64,000 bases of DNA from Flagellimonas sp. HMM57 (GCF_021390175.1 NZ_CP090004.1:1674001-1738000); one strand, 5' to 3'. Counted from the stretch's first letter, positions 17,452 to 26,543 are shown. Numbers and translations are program-made. The notes: generated by a model from the letters alone, not told the origin.

Positions 17452-18012
17452 ATGCAAGATTATAGCTCCTTTGCCCAAAAGAACGGCATTACGCTAAAAA
17501 GTAAGGGTCACTGTCAATTCTGCGGTGCTAAAACCACTAGGGGCGTACATGAGTGTGTTGAGGTTTTTAATCTTGGATTCCCAATCATAGATTATTCAAA
17601 AAAAGAAAATCATTTTTACCGTTTTCTAGCTGTCGATGCCCACACACTTCAGCATTCAGAAATTCATGGAAGATGGAACAATCATTTTCATTTGACCAGA
17701 CAACATTTAATTTTTGAATATGGCGTTATCTGGGATTACAATCTTTCCGCATTGCTAAGCGACTGCTTAAAAATGTATAAGGTCGAAAAACCTAATGAAA
17801 TCCTGATCACCCCTTCGTTATTGCGAAGAGGAAAAAGTACCGTGCTTGATGTTATAAACGATTCTGTGGATGAGATATCGTGCAAAAAAAGTATTAAAAC
17901 ATGGGGGAAGGATGTTTACCAGGCATGGAATACATATCATCAAATTATAGATGTAATCGCTGAAAGGTTTATGGATAAAAACAAAGACCTCCATAGAAAT
18001 GGAGGTCTTTGA
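17452..18012 (+). CDS. DUF5946-like protein with a Cys-X2-Cys motif
   Basis: The 186-residue protein has CQFCGAKTTRGVHEC near 22-36, likely a metal-binding knuckle. FLAVDAHTLQHSEIHGRWNNHFHL follows near 62, the part that most resembles the DUF5946 family. The C-terminal third is helical. No signal peptide is present. The last codons (KDLHRNGGL) are encoded by the left and right arms of a 13-bp hairpin, so the terminator lies inside the gene. Function unknown. Confidence 0.65.
   Translation: MQDYSSFAQKNGITLKSKGHCQFCGAKTTRGVHECVEVFNLGFPIIDYSKKENHFYRFLAVDAHTLQHSEIHGRWNNHFHLTRQHLIFEYGVIWDYNLSALLSDCLKMYKVEKPNEILITPSLLRRGKSTVLDVINDSVDEISCKKSIKTWGKDVYQAWNTYHQIIDVIAERFMDKNKDLHRNGGL
17982..18011. terminator. 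Terminator hairpin overlapping a 3' coding end
   Basis: A perfect 13-bp stem, CAAAGACCTCCAT with its complement, has an AGAA loop and lies between two convergent genes. It covers the last ten codons of the plus-strand gene up to its stop, and sits 26 bp after the minus-strand OmpH gene. There is no long T tract beyond the CTTTG end. Confidence 0.75.
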
Positions 18013-18037
18013 TAAGATGAACATTAATTAGTTACTC

Positions 18038-18544
18038 TTATTTTTTGTACTTGTCGTTCAAGATTTTCAAGACTTCACCTGTTAGATTTTTGGCATCTTC
18101 TCCGTACAATACTGCTCCTCCATCGCCGCCACCTAAAATATAGGTGTACCCATTGGCCTTGCCATAGGCTTTGATTTCATCTTTCACCTTACTTACCAAA
18201 GAATCCATTTCTGCTTGGCTGTTTTGTTGTAAAAGTTGCTCTTCTTGTTGCAGTTGCTGGCCCACGAACTGCCCTTTTTGTTGAAGTACGCCATATTCCT
18301 CTTGTGCATTTTTTTGAGACATTTTTTGCGCTTTAGCCTGAAATGCTTGAAGTTCTATTTGAAATGCCTGGGAAATACTATCCCTTTTCTTCGTCAGGGC
18401 ATCTACTTTAGTTTTGAACTTTGCCTCAACATCTTTTTTTTCTTGATAGCCGTCCATAAGCTTCACATTGTCAACATAACCTATTTTATCCTGTTGACAC
18501 GCAACAGCGGTTAAGGCAAATACAAATACTATAATTTTTTTCAT
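18038..18544 (-). CDS. OmpH/Skp family periplasmic chaperone, lipoprotein-like
   Basis: The ATG at 18542-18544 gives 168 residues; the longer frame reads through the promoter. The signal sequence MKKIIVFVFALTAVAC ends in a lipobox-like AVAC. Next come IGYVDNVKLMDGYQEKKDVEAKF, a long coiled coil rich in Gln and Lys (residues 40-120), and YILGGGDGGAVLYGEDAKNLT at the C-terminus. This is the Skp/OmpH layout, a trimeric jellyfish chaperone for outer-membrane proteins. Lipidation would be unusual for Skp and is only suggested by the Cys. It shares a terminator with the converging DUF5946-like gene. Confidence 0.87.
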   Translation of the reverse strand: MKKIIVFVFALTAVACQQDKIGYVDNVKLMDGYQEKKDVEAKFKTKVDALTKKRDSISQAFQIELQAFQAKAQKMSQKNAQEEYGVLQQKGQFVGQQLQQEEQLLQQNSQAEMDSLVSKVKDEIKAYGKANGYTYILGGGDGGAVLYGEDAKNLTGEVLKILNDKYKK

Positions 18545-18565
18545 GTTTCCTTTTTTAATGATGCG

Positions 18566-18573
18566 CAAAAATA
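18566..18573 (-). promoter_or_regulatory. -7 box TATTTTTG of the OmpH-like gene
   Basis: Exact TAnnTTTG match, 21 bases before the chosen ATG at 18544. A GGAAA purine run lies just before the ATG. Confidence 0.55.
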
Positions 18574-18783
18574 GAAAAGCTTTTTGAATGATCATTATCT
18601 TATTTTTATGAATCTATATTGCTGTCTTTTAAAGTATAAGGGATTTCTATTTTAAAGCTAAGACCTCATCAGGGTTTCTTATTCTTAGTGCCTTCAGAAA
18701 TATGCCTTAGAAAGCATTTCTTTTATTCGAAACGGTATTACAAGGCAAAACCAAAGAATGGCGCTAAAAAGCCTTGAAAACAA

Positions 18784-19614
18784 CTAATCCTTCTTTTTAA
18801 TGATGTAAATCAGCGAAGAGTGCTCTTTTGAAAAGAACGCTCTAATATTTGACCACAGTCCAACGAAAAAAGCACTGATCAAATAAAACGGATTGCCCTT
18901 ATATTTTTCGGAAAGCAATGAAACGTAAAAAGCATCGAACAACATAGGTTTTATTGAAACAACCTCCATCTTCTCTTTTTCAAAAAGCATTTGGATAGAT
19001 TGTCTTGAAAAGTGCCATAAATGCCGAGGCACATCATAAGCCGCCCAATGTGTTCCATAATACTTCGCATCAAACGATTTAAAATTTGGAACTGCCACAA
19101 ACAATGTTCCATTGGATTCCAACAACTGCGCTATCTGCTTTATTTGCTCTTGTAGGTTTGGCAAATGCTCCAGCACATGCCACATGGTGATTACTTGAAA
19201 TTTATGATTTTTTACATCTGCCAAATCTTGATGAAGTGTAATCCCCTTCAGCTCTGCATTGGTTCTTGCTTTTTGATTTGGCTCGATTCCCGCTACCTTA
19301 AATCCTTTTGAAATCGCACTCTTTAAAAAATCACCTGTTCCTGCGCCTATATCCAATAAAGATTTTGATTCATCTATCTGATTATCAATAATTTGAATCT
19401 TTTTTTTTAAACTGTAGCCCTTCACCCAATGGTATAATCTATCTACCAAAGAAGTTTTAGCGTCTGTATGAGAAATATAGACTTCACTATCGTAATATTT
19501 AGCTAAATTCTCAGGTTGGGGATGTGTAATGAGCATATCAAACTCTTCATCTTGACGTAGCTCAAAGGATTCTCCTGAAACAGAAAAGTCTTTAGTTTTT
19601 AAAAACAACCTCAT
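18784..19614 (-). CDS. Class I SAM-dependent methyltransferase
   Basis: The 276-residue protein has motif I LLDIGAGTGDFLKSA near 87, motif II GIEPNQKART near 112, and the post-motif ITMWHVLEHLPN near 143. This is the UbiG/methyltransferase-11/23 type. An N-terminal segment with FELRQDEEFDMLITHPQP resembles the front part of family 23 enzymes that modify small molecules or glycans. A short hydrophobic run near 245-265 may touch the membrane. Substrate unknown. Its first 23 bases overlap the end of the upstream lipoprotein gene, indicating coupled expression. Confidence 0.85.
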   Translation of the reverse strand: MRLFLKTKDFSVSGESFELRQDEEFDMLITHPQPENLAKYYDSEVYISHTDAKTSLVDRLYHWVKGYSLKKKIQIIDNQIDESKSLLDIGAGTGDFLKSAISKGFKVAGIEPNQKARTNAELKGITLHQDLADVKNHKFQVITMWHVLEHLPNLQEQIKQIAQLLESNGTLFVAVPNFKSFDAKYYGTHWAAYDVPRHLWHFSRQSIQMLFEKEKMEVVSIKPMLFDAFYVSLLSEKYKGNPFYLISAFFVGLWSNIRAFFSKEHSSLIYIIKKKD

Positions 19615-20137
19615 TGTAGTTCACCGTATTCAAATACTCTTTTTTCAGTTGTCCAAGATACGGTAAAACCTTGATTCTAGATTCGGAATCTTCATGAAGG
19701 CAATCCTTTTCTTTATCGTTAAAAACTTCAATGGCAATGTACCAGTTTCCAATTCTTGATGCATGTGCATCTTCCAAAAGTGGGTCCATATCTGTTGTTT
19801 GACTTAAAACACCATCAATAAATAAAGGGATAAGATTAATTGTTTTTGTTGGAATTTCCACTTCATAAAAAGAGAAGTAGTATTTTTCATTTTCAAGCTC
19901 AAATGGAACTTCCACATCTACATAATGGTCTTGAAGCTGAAATTTAGTATTGACGTAATTATAGAACTCATCTTCATTCTTGGGGTCTTCAAAAATAAAC
20001 ATGGTCTTTTTGGGCAGACCCCTTTTGAATCTTTTGCCTTTTGTTACTTTGTGGTCTTTGATATTTGGAGCAATTCTAATTGGAATGCATGAGGTCAAAA
20101 CAATAACGGAAAGTAACAGGACTATTATTTTCTTCAT
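19592..20137 (-). CDS. Lipoprotein of unknown function, tandem paralogue A
   Basis: The 181-residue protein has a type II signal peptide (MKKIIVLLLSVIVLTSC). It shares APxIxDxxxTKG, GLPxKxxFxFEDPK, FYNYxNTKFxL and YYVDVEVPF with the next gene, so the two are a tandem duplication. The C-terminal part carries IAIEVFNDKEKDCL and LKKEYLN. It differs from its twin in the middle (residues 100-135), where the spacer sequences no longer align. It overlaps the methyltransferase gene by 23 bases. No known family is recognised. Confidence 0.8.
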   Translation of the reverse strand: MKKIIVLLLSVIVLTSCIPIRIAPNIKDHKVTKGKRFKRGLPKKTMFIFEDPKNEDEFYNYVNTKFQLQDHYVDVEVPFELENEKYYFSFYEVEIPTKTINLIPLFIDGVLSQTTDMDPLLEDAHASRIGNWYIAIEVFNDKEKDCLHEDSESRIKVLPYLGQLKKEYLNTVNYNEVVFKN

Positions 20138-20198
20138 TGGTATTGGATTGATGAAATAAAACTATCAAAAATCAAGCCATTGGTTATTGCCAAATATT

Positions 20199-20714
20199 TC
20201 ATCGTACCTGTCTGTTCCAGTTTCTTCCGTTTAAATATTCACTTTTTAAAATATTAAGGTGCGCTACTATACTTTCCCTTGATGGATATGTATCCTTTAA
20301 ACAGTCATTTTCGACGGAACTAAAAACTTCGATGGCGATATAATGTTTAAATTCTTCTGGTTCTTCTTCTAGTTCTTCACCAGCTATAATTCCTAAAATA
20401 GTACCAAAAGCATCCACTGTTCTATCTAGCATTTCTATCTCGTAAAACGACAAAAAGTAGTTTTTCCCATCAAGATTAAAAGGCACTTCTACATCAACAT
20501 AATAGTTTTCTAAATTAAATTTTGTGTTGATATAGTTATAAAACTCATTTGCGTCTTTTGGGTCTTCAAACACAAATAAGTTCTTTTCGGGAAGGCCTTC
20601 TTTTAATTGTGCTCCTTTGGTAATTTGATAATCGTCTATTGTTGGGGCCGTTTGGAAAGGAGTACAGGAACATACTACTAAAACCAATAGAAATGATGCG
20701 ATTATTTTATACAT
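20199..20714 (-). CDS. Lipoprotein of unknown function, tandem paralogue B
   Basis: The 171-residue protein has a lipobox (LLVLVVCSC) and, like its downstream neighbour, DYQITKGAQLKEGLPEKN, FEDPKDANEFYNYINTKF, YYVDVEVPFNLDGKNYFLSFYEIE, YIAIEVFSSVENDCLKD and LKSEYLNG. A central insert (residues 100-120) is acidic and hydrophobic. The conserved half shared with paralogue A suggests a single envelope-facing domain. It lies 61 bp upstream of paralogue A, in the same unit. No known family is recognised. Confidence 0.8.
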   Translation of the reverse strand: MYKIIASFLLVLVVCSCTPFQTAPTIDDYQITKGAQLKEGLPEKNLFVFEDPKDANEFYNYINTKFNLENYYVDVEVPFNLDGKNYFLSFYEIEMLDRTVDAFGTILGIIAGEELEEEPEEFKHYIAIEVFSSVENDCLKDTYPSRESIVAHLNILKSEYLNGRNWNRQVR

Positions 20715-20791
20715 CGTTAAGGTTGTTTTTGATAAGAAGATGGAATCAAAAACTAAACCAAAGCATATTTTAAAGTAAAGAAAATAGCTTT

Positions 20792-20807
20792 TGTTCCACG
20801 TGGAACA
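20792..20807. other. parS-like palindrome (ParB site) 3' of mnmG
   Basis: The 16-mer TGTTCCACGTGGAACA is a perfect palindrome extended by TT and AA on each side to 22 bp. It equals the chromosomal parS core used by ParB in several bacteria. It lies nine bases beyond the mnmG stop, in the gap to the lipoprotein operon. There is no loop, so it is a poor transcription terminator. Confidence 0.75.
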
Positions 20808-20816
20808 AAACCAAGG

Positions 20817-22685
20817 CTATCTGCCTAGAAAAACCAATAGCACACTAACATCCGAAGGAGAAACACCACTTATTCTAGAGGCCTGCGATATGGTAACGGG
20901 CCTTATCGATTCCAGCTTTTCCCTTGCCTCATAAGACAACGACTTTAGCTTTGAATAATCAAAGTTTTCGGGGATTTTTACATTTTCAAGGCGATGCAAT
21001 TTATCCGCATTATTCTTTTCCTTTTCTATATATCCAGAATATTTAACCTGAATTTCTGCTTGCTCAAGCACTTCGGAATTAAATTCATGTTCGTTAACAA
21101 ACGATGAGACAGATTCTAACCGAAGCATATGCTCCATAGTAACTTTTGGCCTGGAAAAAACTTTAAAAAGCTTATCGGATTGGCGTACTGGTGAAGAAGA
21201 AACAGACTCTAAAATAGGGTTGATCTCTTCTGGAGTAAAACTCGTCTTTCTAAAAAAATGTACAAAGCTGTTGGACTTATGTTGCTTGTCCTCCATTCTT
21301 TTCAAACGCTCTTCGCTCGCCAAACCAATCTCAAAGCTTTTAGGCGTCAATCGTAAATCGGCATTATCTTGTCGCAATAAGGTTCTATATTCCGCACGGG
21401 AGGTAAACATTCGGTACGGTTCTTCTGTGCCCTTGGTAATTAAATCGTCGACCAAGACACCTATATATGCTTCATCTCTTTTTAAGATAAAAGGTTCTTT
21501 CTCGTTGATTTTTAGATGTGCGTTTATACCCGCCATCAATCCTTGTGAGGCCGCTTCTTCGTAGCCTGTAGTACCATTAATTTGGCCCGCAAAATACAGG
21601 TTGTTTACAAGCTTTGTTTCCAGCGTATGCCTTAATTGTGTTGGCGGAAAATAATCATATTCTATAGCATAACCAGGTCTAAAGAACTTAACCTGCTCAA
21701 AACCCTTTACGGATTTTAATGCTTTATACTGAATATCCTCAGGAAGCGAGGTAGAAAATCCATTCACATAAACTTCAACCGTATGCCATCCTTCAGGTTC
21801 TACAAATATTTGATGGGAATCCTTATCCGCAAAACGGTTTATTTTATCCTCTATTGAAGGACAATATCGCGGTCCTATACTTTTAATCCGGCCATTGAAC
21901 ATTGGGGAACGATCAAACCCTTCACGCAACAAATCATGAACCAAAGCACTCGTGTGGGTCATATGGCAATCACGTTGCTCTCTTAAAATAGGTGTTTCCA
22001 AATAAGAAAACTTCTCTGGATTTTCATCTCCCGGTTGTGGAATCATTTTATCATAATCCAATGAACGGCCATCAACCCGTGGTGGTGTTCCTGTTTTCAT
22101 TCGTCCACTATCAAAACCAAAATCAACTAACTGCTCCGTAATACCGGTTGCGGCTTTTTCACCAGCCCTACCTCCTCCAAATTGCTTTTCACCAATATGA
22201 ATTAGTCCGTTTAGAAAGGTTCCATTTGTTAATACAACTGCTTTGGCCTTAATATCAATGCCCAAAGATGTTCTAACGCCAACGATAGTATCACCTTCGA
22301 CCAACAAACCAGAAACCATTTCCTGGTAAAAATCAACATTTGGTGTGTTCTCCAAACCCAATCGCCACTCTTCCGCAAAACGCATTCTGTCATTCTGAGC
22401 TCTCGGGCTCCACATCGCCGGGCCCTTAGACTTATTCAGCATCTTAAACTGAATTGCAGATTTATCGGTAACAATCCCACTATAACCTCCGAGCGCATCT
22501 ATTTCTCGAACTATCTGCCCCTTGGCAATTCCGCCCATAGCAGGATTACAAGACATCTGTCCAATATTTTGAAGGTTCATGGTGACCAACAACGTTTTGG
22601 AACCCATATTTGCAGACGCTGCTGCGGCTTCTGCTCCTGCATGCCCGCCACCAACAACTATTACATCGTACTCTTTCTCAAACAT
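20817..22685 (-). CDS. mnmG: tRNA uridine-5-carboxymethylaminomethylation enzyme MnmG (GidA)
   Basis: The 622-residue FAD enzyme, with MnmE, installs carboxymethylaminomethyl groups at U34 of some tRNAs. The N-terminal FAD motif is VVGGGHAGAEAAAA near residue 11. Further motifs are SCNPAMGGIAKG near 46, MKTGTPPRVDG near 197, RYCPSIEDKI near 275 and GQINGTTGYEEAASQGLMAG near 368, with the helical C-terminal domain at the end. Length is typical. It is flanked by parS-like palindromes at both ends, as often found near replication origins. Confidence 0.98.
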   Translation of the reverse strand: MFEKEYDVIVVGGGHAGAEAAAASANMGSKTLLVTMNLQNIGQMSCNPAMGGIAKGQIVREIDALGGYSGIVTDKSAIQFKMLNKSKGPAMWSPRAQNDRMRFAEEWRLGLENTPNVDFYQEMVSGLLVEGDTIVGVRTSLGIDIKAKAVVLTNGTFLNGLIHIGEKQFGGGRAGEKAATGITEQLVDFGFDSGRMKTGTPPRVDGRSLDYDKMIPQPGDENPEKFSYLETPILREQRDCHMTHTSALVHDLLREGFDRSPMFNGRIKSIGPRYCPSIEDKINRFADKDSHQIFVEPEGWHTVEVYVNGFSTSLPEDIQYKALKSVKGFEQVKFFRPGYAIEYDYFPPTQLRHTLETKLVNNLYFAGQINGTTGYEEAASQGLMAGINAHLKINEKEPFILKRDEAYIGVLVDDLITKGTEEPYRMFTSRAEYRTLLRQDNADLRLTPKSFEIGLASEERLKRMEDKQHKSNSFVHFFRKTSFTPEEINPILESVSSSPVRQSDKLFKVFSRPKVTMEHMLRLESVSSFVNEHEFNSEVLEQAEIQVKYSGYIEKEKNNADKLHRLENVKIPENFDYSKLKSLSYEAREKLESIRPVTISQASRISGVSPSDVSVLLVFLGR

Positions 22686-22687
22686 AC

Positions 22688-23107
22688 TTATAGTTCCACG
22701 TGGAACATTTTTATCTTTTCATCCTCCTTAAGCCTCATCTCTCGTTGCTCATCTTCAGATTTGTCTCCGTATCCTAACAAGTGCAAAATGCCATGGCACA
22801 TTACCCTTAACAATTCTGTATTGAAATCGACACCATACGAAGTTGCATTGTCCTCAACTCTATCCGAAGAGATGAAAATGTCACCAGAAACAAACTTAGC
22901 TTCCGAATAATCAAAAGTGATAATATCGGTAAGCGTATCGTGCTCTAAATACTCCTTATTGATTTCTAAAAGATAATCATCGTCACAAAAGATATAATCA
23001 ATATCCCCTAAGCTATGTGCTTCACTTTGAATTACTCTAGTTATCCAATCGGAATATTTCTCTTTGTCTTCTAAAATCAAGTCCGACTTAAAATGGAAGT
23101 CAATCAT
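22688..23107 (-). CDS. ybeY: Endoribonuclease YbeY
   Basis: The 139-residue protein is the rRNA-maturation endoribonuclease. It has the NKEYLEHDTLTDIITFDY block near 48-65 and the metal motif HGILHLLGYGDK near 103. The third metal ligand position, His in E. coli, reads Asp here, the form I know from other Bacteroidota. The last codons (MFHVEL) are encoded by a parS-like palindrome. It overlaps the DUF4175 gene by eight bases and ends two bases before the mnmG ATG, suggesting an operon. Confidence 0.93.
   Translation of the reverse strand: MIDFHFKSDLILEDKEKYSDWITRVIQSEAHSLGDIDYIFCDDDYLLEINKEYLEHDTLTDIITFDYSEAKFVSGDIFISSDRVEDNATSYGVDFNTELLRVMCHGILHLLGYGDKSEDEQREMRLKEDEKIKMFHVEL
22693..22706. 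other. parS-like palindrome inside the ybeY 3' end
   Basis: GTTCCACGTGGAAC, a perfect 14-bp palindrome identical to the core of the site at 20792. It spans the last codons of ybeY, ending three bases short of its stop codon, and starts eight bases from the mnmG start codon. Confidence 0.7.
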
Positions 23108-26100
23108 TATTGAAATACCTCTTTACCTTCTCTTCGTAATTTTGGCGCAAAGGTAATGCTTGTCTATTTAATATTTCAACGTCGTTTTGATATTCATTTA
23201 GCAGTTCAGGCTTTGTTATAATAGGATTGGTGAAGTTCTTTTTGACCCTGCTACTCTCACGCTCATTTTTCTTTCCCTGTTTTAATGTAGCATTCTTGAG
23301 CTTCAGCAATTCGTGCTGTATGGTATTAACTTTATTTTTTGTGCGCTGTGTAATTCCGTTTTCCAACAAATCATTCTCAAAGTCCTCCATTTGTTGAATC
23401 AGTTTTCTCGCTAGATTCTTATCGGACTTGTTGATTAAATCCTCTAACTGCTTTTCCAATTGTTGTCGCAAAAATTGCTGCTCTTTATAGATTTCATAAA
23501 TTTCGCTTAAGCCCATTTCGTCTACCCCATTAGAGCCACCAGTTCCATTTTTGTCTTCTTTACCTTCTCCTTTGCCATTGCCTTCTCCGTTTCCATCTTT
23601 TCCTTGACCATCTTCCTGTCCCTGTTTCCCTTTTCCTTTTCCTTCTTGTTCTCCTTCGCCGCCTTTACTTTTTCCCTTTTCTCCATCTCCCTGCTCACCT
23701 TGCTCACCACTCTGTCCTTTTCCGCTCTGCTTTCCAGAATCTCCCATCTTTTCCTGAATACTCTCCTGTCCCTTAATAATATCTGGCAACTGAAAATCGG
23801 AACCCTGACCGCTTCCTTGACCTGATTGCATACTTTGCTGCATATTGTCCAGAATATTAGCTAGAAAGTCGGCTAATTTATTTGTAGCGTTAATAACATA
23901 TTGTTGGTATGATGCACTTTGATACACTTGACTCTCAGCTATACTCTCCAAGGATTTGTCAATATTGTAATACACCTCGTTTATTTGTTCATTGACAAAT
24001 TCAGATAGTTCCGCCCTACGTAGCGATAAAGCAAAAAGACTGTCATCCACATGTTCGAACAACCGTCTTAATTCCTTTTGATCCCTTACCGATTTTGAAA
24101 ACTGGGAAACATCCAAATTGGCGTTCTCTGTTCCTTCAAATAGCTTTTCCTGTTTAAAGGAAAATGTAATCAAATTGTCCAAAATCTGACGTAACATTTC
24201 CGCATCTTCTGTTATTGAAGAACCTCCGCCTCCCATACTGCTCTGCTGTAAAGATTTGCTCATTTCCTTCATTTTCTGAGAAGCTGATTTCTGTTTTTGA
24301 GATGCTTTTTGTTTTGAATTGGAATTTTTCGAATCAGACTGTTCAGAATTTTTTTCTTCCTCACTATTTAGCTCATCCAAAGCATCTTTTTGATCTTCCT
24401 TGATAGCGTCTTGTTCCTTTTTCGATACATCAACTTGCATCGGCTTTTTTAAATCATCATTGTCATTTTTTAATTCATCCAACTCATCCGAAAGCTTATT
24501 GAATTCTTCATTCAATTCCTCCTGCTTGTCTTTGATTTTTCCATCAGTTTTGGATAATTGCTCCTGCTTCTTGGAAAGCTCACCCAACTCTCTTGACAGT
24601 TGAGCCATTTTTTCTGTAACATAATACCGCTTAGTGAGCTCAAGAATCTGCTCTAGATTACGAGCACCTTTACTTTGGTTTTTGCCCAACTCATCAAGCT
24701 TCTTTTTAAGCTCCTCTTTGTTTATTTTATCTGCAAGCTTGTTTAATTCCTCAAGCAGCTTTTCATTTTTCTTTGCTTCCTGTTCTTGACGTTCCAACCG
24801 CTCCTGAAGCATTTTCTTCATCTCGCTATTTTCATCATCCTTACTCAGGCTCTCTTTAAGTTGCTTGCTGAATTTTTCCATCAGCATTTCCTGTTCTTCT
24901 TGCTTTTGCAAAAAATCCTTTATCTGATTCTTATCCTCAAAATTTAAATTCTTTTCCTCTTTCTGTTTGGTATTGATTTTGGATAATGTTTCTTGCTGCT
25001 CCCTATAGTTGTCCAAAGTCTCTCCCATCTTGTCCATCACAGTATTCTGAAACTCTAACTCCTTGTTTTTTAGTTCATTAACATTCAACAATGTAGCATC
25101 AAACACTTGGCTTTTAATTACTTTTCCTCCTCTAAGTTCATCATTATCAACGATTTCGAAAAATAATTTATAGTTCTTCCCATCCTGCAAATCCAATCCT
25201 GATGGAAATGTATAATAGAACTGATGAACGTTTGTATTGGGCGATTCAAGCAACAACCGTTGCACATTTTCTTGGTCATCTGACGGATAACATACAACCC
25301 TTATTTGGTTAAGGCCATGATCATCAGCGGCCTGTCCAGTAAAAAAGGATTGATTGGGGTTAATGGAATCTAAAATCTGCTCTACTTTGACAGTGGGACT
25401 TTGGTCCCTAATTACGTCCAAGGTATAGGCCAACTTCTCAAAATCTAGCACATGCGCATTTGATGTCTTGAGTTCATAAGCCAGATTTTTGTAGATATTG
25501 TTCTTATATGTAAAGCTATTTCCATCCTTTTGAAAAAGCCGAACCGTATCCGAAGTAACCATGGATATATTCGCTACATTATCTCCTTCAATTTGCCATA
25601 ATATTGTTGTTCCCTCGGGAACAACAGCGTTTCCAGTTCCCGTAATTTCTTCATTTTTCCTTCCCAGATAATTCGGGAAATCAAGCTTCATTTTAAAGTC
25701 TATCAAAACAGGTGTCTTATAGCTCTTAATAGTATAGCTTTTTGAATCCCACCCATTAGCGGTCAAATAAAAACTGCTTTCCTCCACAGGTGCTTCAAAT
25801 GTCTGCGTATATATTCCTTCTGATTGCTTTAAAAGCAATTCCTCTCCATTTACGACCATATAGACATTCTCTGGTTTTACATTGCCCACAACCGAAACAG
25901 ATACTATTAAAGGTTCATTGTCCAAAACCTCCAGCTTATCGTTCAATACCTGGAACTTAAATGGAGCTGGTTGCTCAAATGCCAAATCATAATTGACTAT
26001 TCTTTTATGGGAATTGAAAAACGAAGCAATGTTGCCAGACAACCAAATAAAGCCAAGGAGCAACAAAGGGATAACTACATATTTTGCGTATTTATAGCTT

Positions 26101-26543
26101 TCTTTAAAACTGATAGCTTCAGTGAAAGGAACCACGCCAAGGCTTTCCGCTTTCTGCTCAATACTGGCAAGCAATAGTTCTGACTCTGTTTGGTTTTCCG
26201 ATAGTTCCAATAAATTATAGAGCTTATCATCTACTTGTGGAAAATGTTTGCCGATAAGACGGGAAGCTTCCTTATTGGAAATTCCATTTTTAATTTGGAA
26301 CAAGTAGAACAATGGCATCAAAATAAACCGATACAGCAAGAACAGCTCCACTAGAACAAACACCGAGAATAAGGCAAGCCGCCATTCCTGACTGAGCCAT
26401 AATACATATTCCAAGGACAGAATTGCCATCCAAAAAAGCAGGCCTAGCGTTACAAAAAGGAGCCCTCCTTTGATCAATTGCTTGGTATAATACTTCTTTA
26501 TAAAGCGATTTAGCTTATCAAGTATCTTATGATAACTGTTCAA
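23100..26543 (-). CDS. Large DUF4175-family membrane protein
   Basis: The 1,147-residue protein matches the long N-terminal region of DUF4175 proteins of Bacteroidota. Two or three transmembrane segments lie within residues 25-80 and another near 150-170. A large extracytoplasmic beta-rich region (200-470) precedes an extended Glu/Lys/Gln-rich coiled coil (480-750), then a Gly/Gln/Glu/Lys low-complexity stretch (about 945-1005) and a helical end. The frame is closed by a stop just upstream and contains no ATG there; the first codon is TTG. Function unknown. It begins an operon with ybeY and mnmG. Confidence 0.8.
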   Translation of the reverse strand: MNSYHKILDKLNRFIKKYYTKQLIKGGLLFVTLGLLFWMAILSLEYVLWLSQEWRLALFSVFVLVELFLLYRFILMPLFYLFQIKNGISNKEASRLIGKHFPQVDDKLYNLLELSENQTESELLLASIEQKAESLGVVPFTEAISFKESYKYAKYVVIPLLLLGFIWLSGNIASFFNSHKRIVNYDLAFEQPAPFKFQVLNDKLEVLDNEPLIVSVSVVGNVKPENVYMVVNGEELLLKQSEGIYTQTFEAPVEESSFYLTANGWDSKSYTIKSYKTPVLIDFKMKLDFPNYLGRKNEEITGTGNAVVPEGTTILWQIEGDNVANISMVTSDTVRLFQKDGNSFTYKNNIYKNLAYELKTSNAHVLDFEKLAYTLDVIRDQSPTVKVEQILDSINPNQSFFTGQAADDHGLNQIRVVCYPSDDQENVQRLLLESPNTNVHQFYYTFPSGLDLQDGKNYKLFFEIVDNDELRGGKVIKSQVFDATLLNVNELKNKELEFQNTVMDKMGETLDNYREQQETLSKINTKQKEEKNLNFEDKNQIKDFLQKQEEQEMLMEKFSKQLKESLSKDDENSEMKKMLQERLERQEQEAKKNEKLLEELNKLADKINKEELKKKLDELGKNQSKGARNLEQILELTKRYYVTEKMAQLSRELGELSKKQEQLSKTDGKIKDKQEELNEEFNKLSDELDELKNDNDDLKKPMQVDVSKKEQDAIKEDQKDALDELNSEEEKNSEQSDSKNSNSKQKASQKQKSASQKMKEMSKSLQQSSMGGGGSSITEDAEMLRQILDNLITFSFKQEKLFEGTENANLDVSQFSKSVRDQKELRRLFEHVDDSLFALSLRRAELSEFVNEQINEVYYNIDKSLESIAESQVYQSASYQQYVINATNKLADFLANILDNMQQSMQSGQGSGQGSDFQLPDIIKGQESIQEKMGDSGKQSGKGQSGEQGEQGDGEKGKSKGGEGEQEGKGKGKQGQEDGQGKDGNGEGNGKGEGKEDKNGTGGSNGVDEMGLSEIYEIYKEQQFLRQQLEKQLEDLINKSDKNLARKLIQQMEDFENDLLENGITQRTKNKVNTIQHELLKLKNATLKQGKKNERESSRVKKNFTNPIITKPELLNEYQNDVEILNRQALPLRQNYEEKVKRYFNND

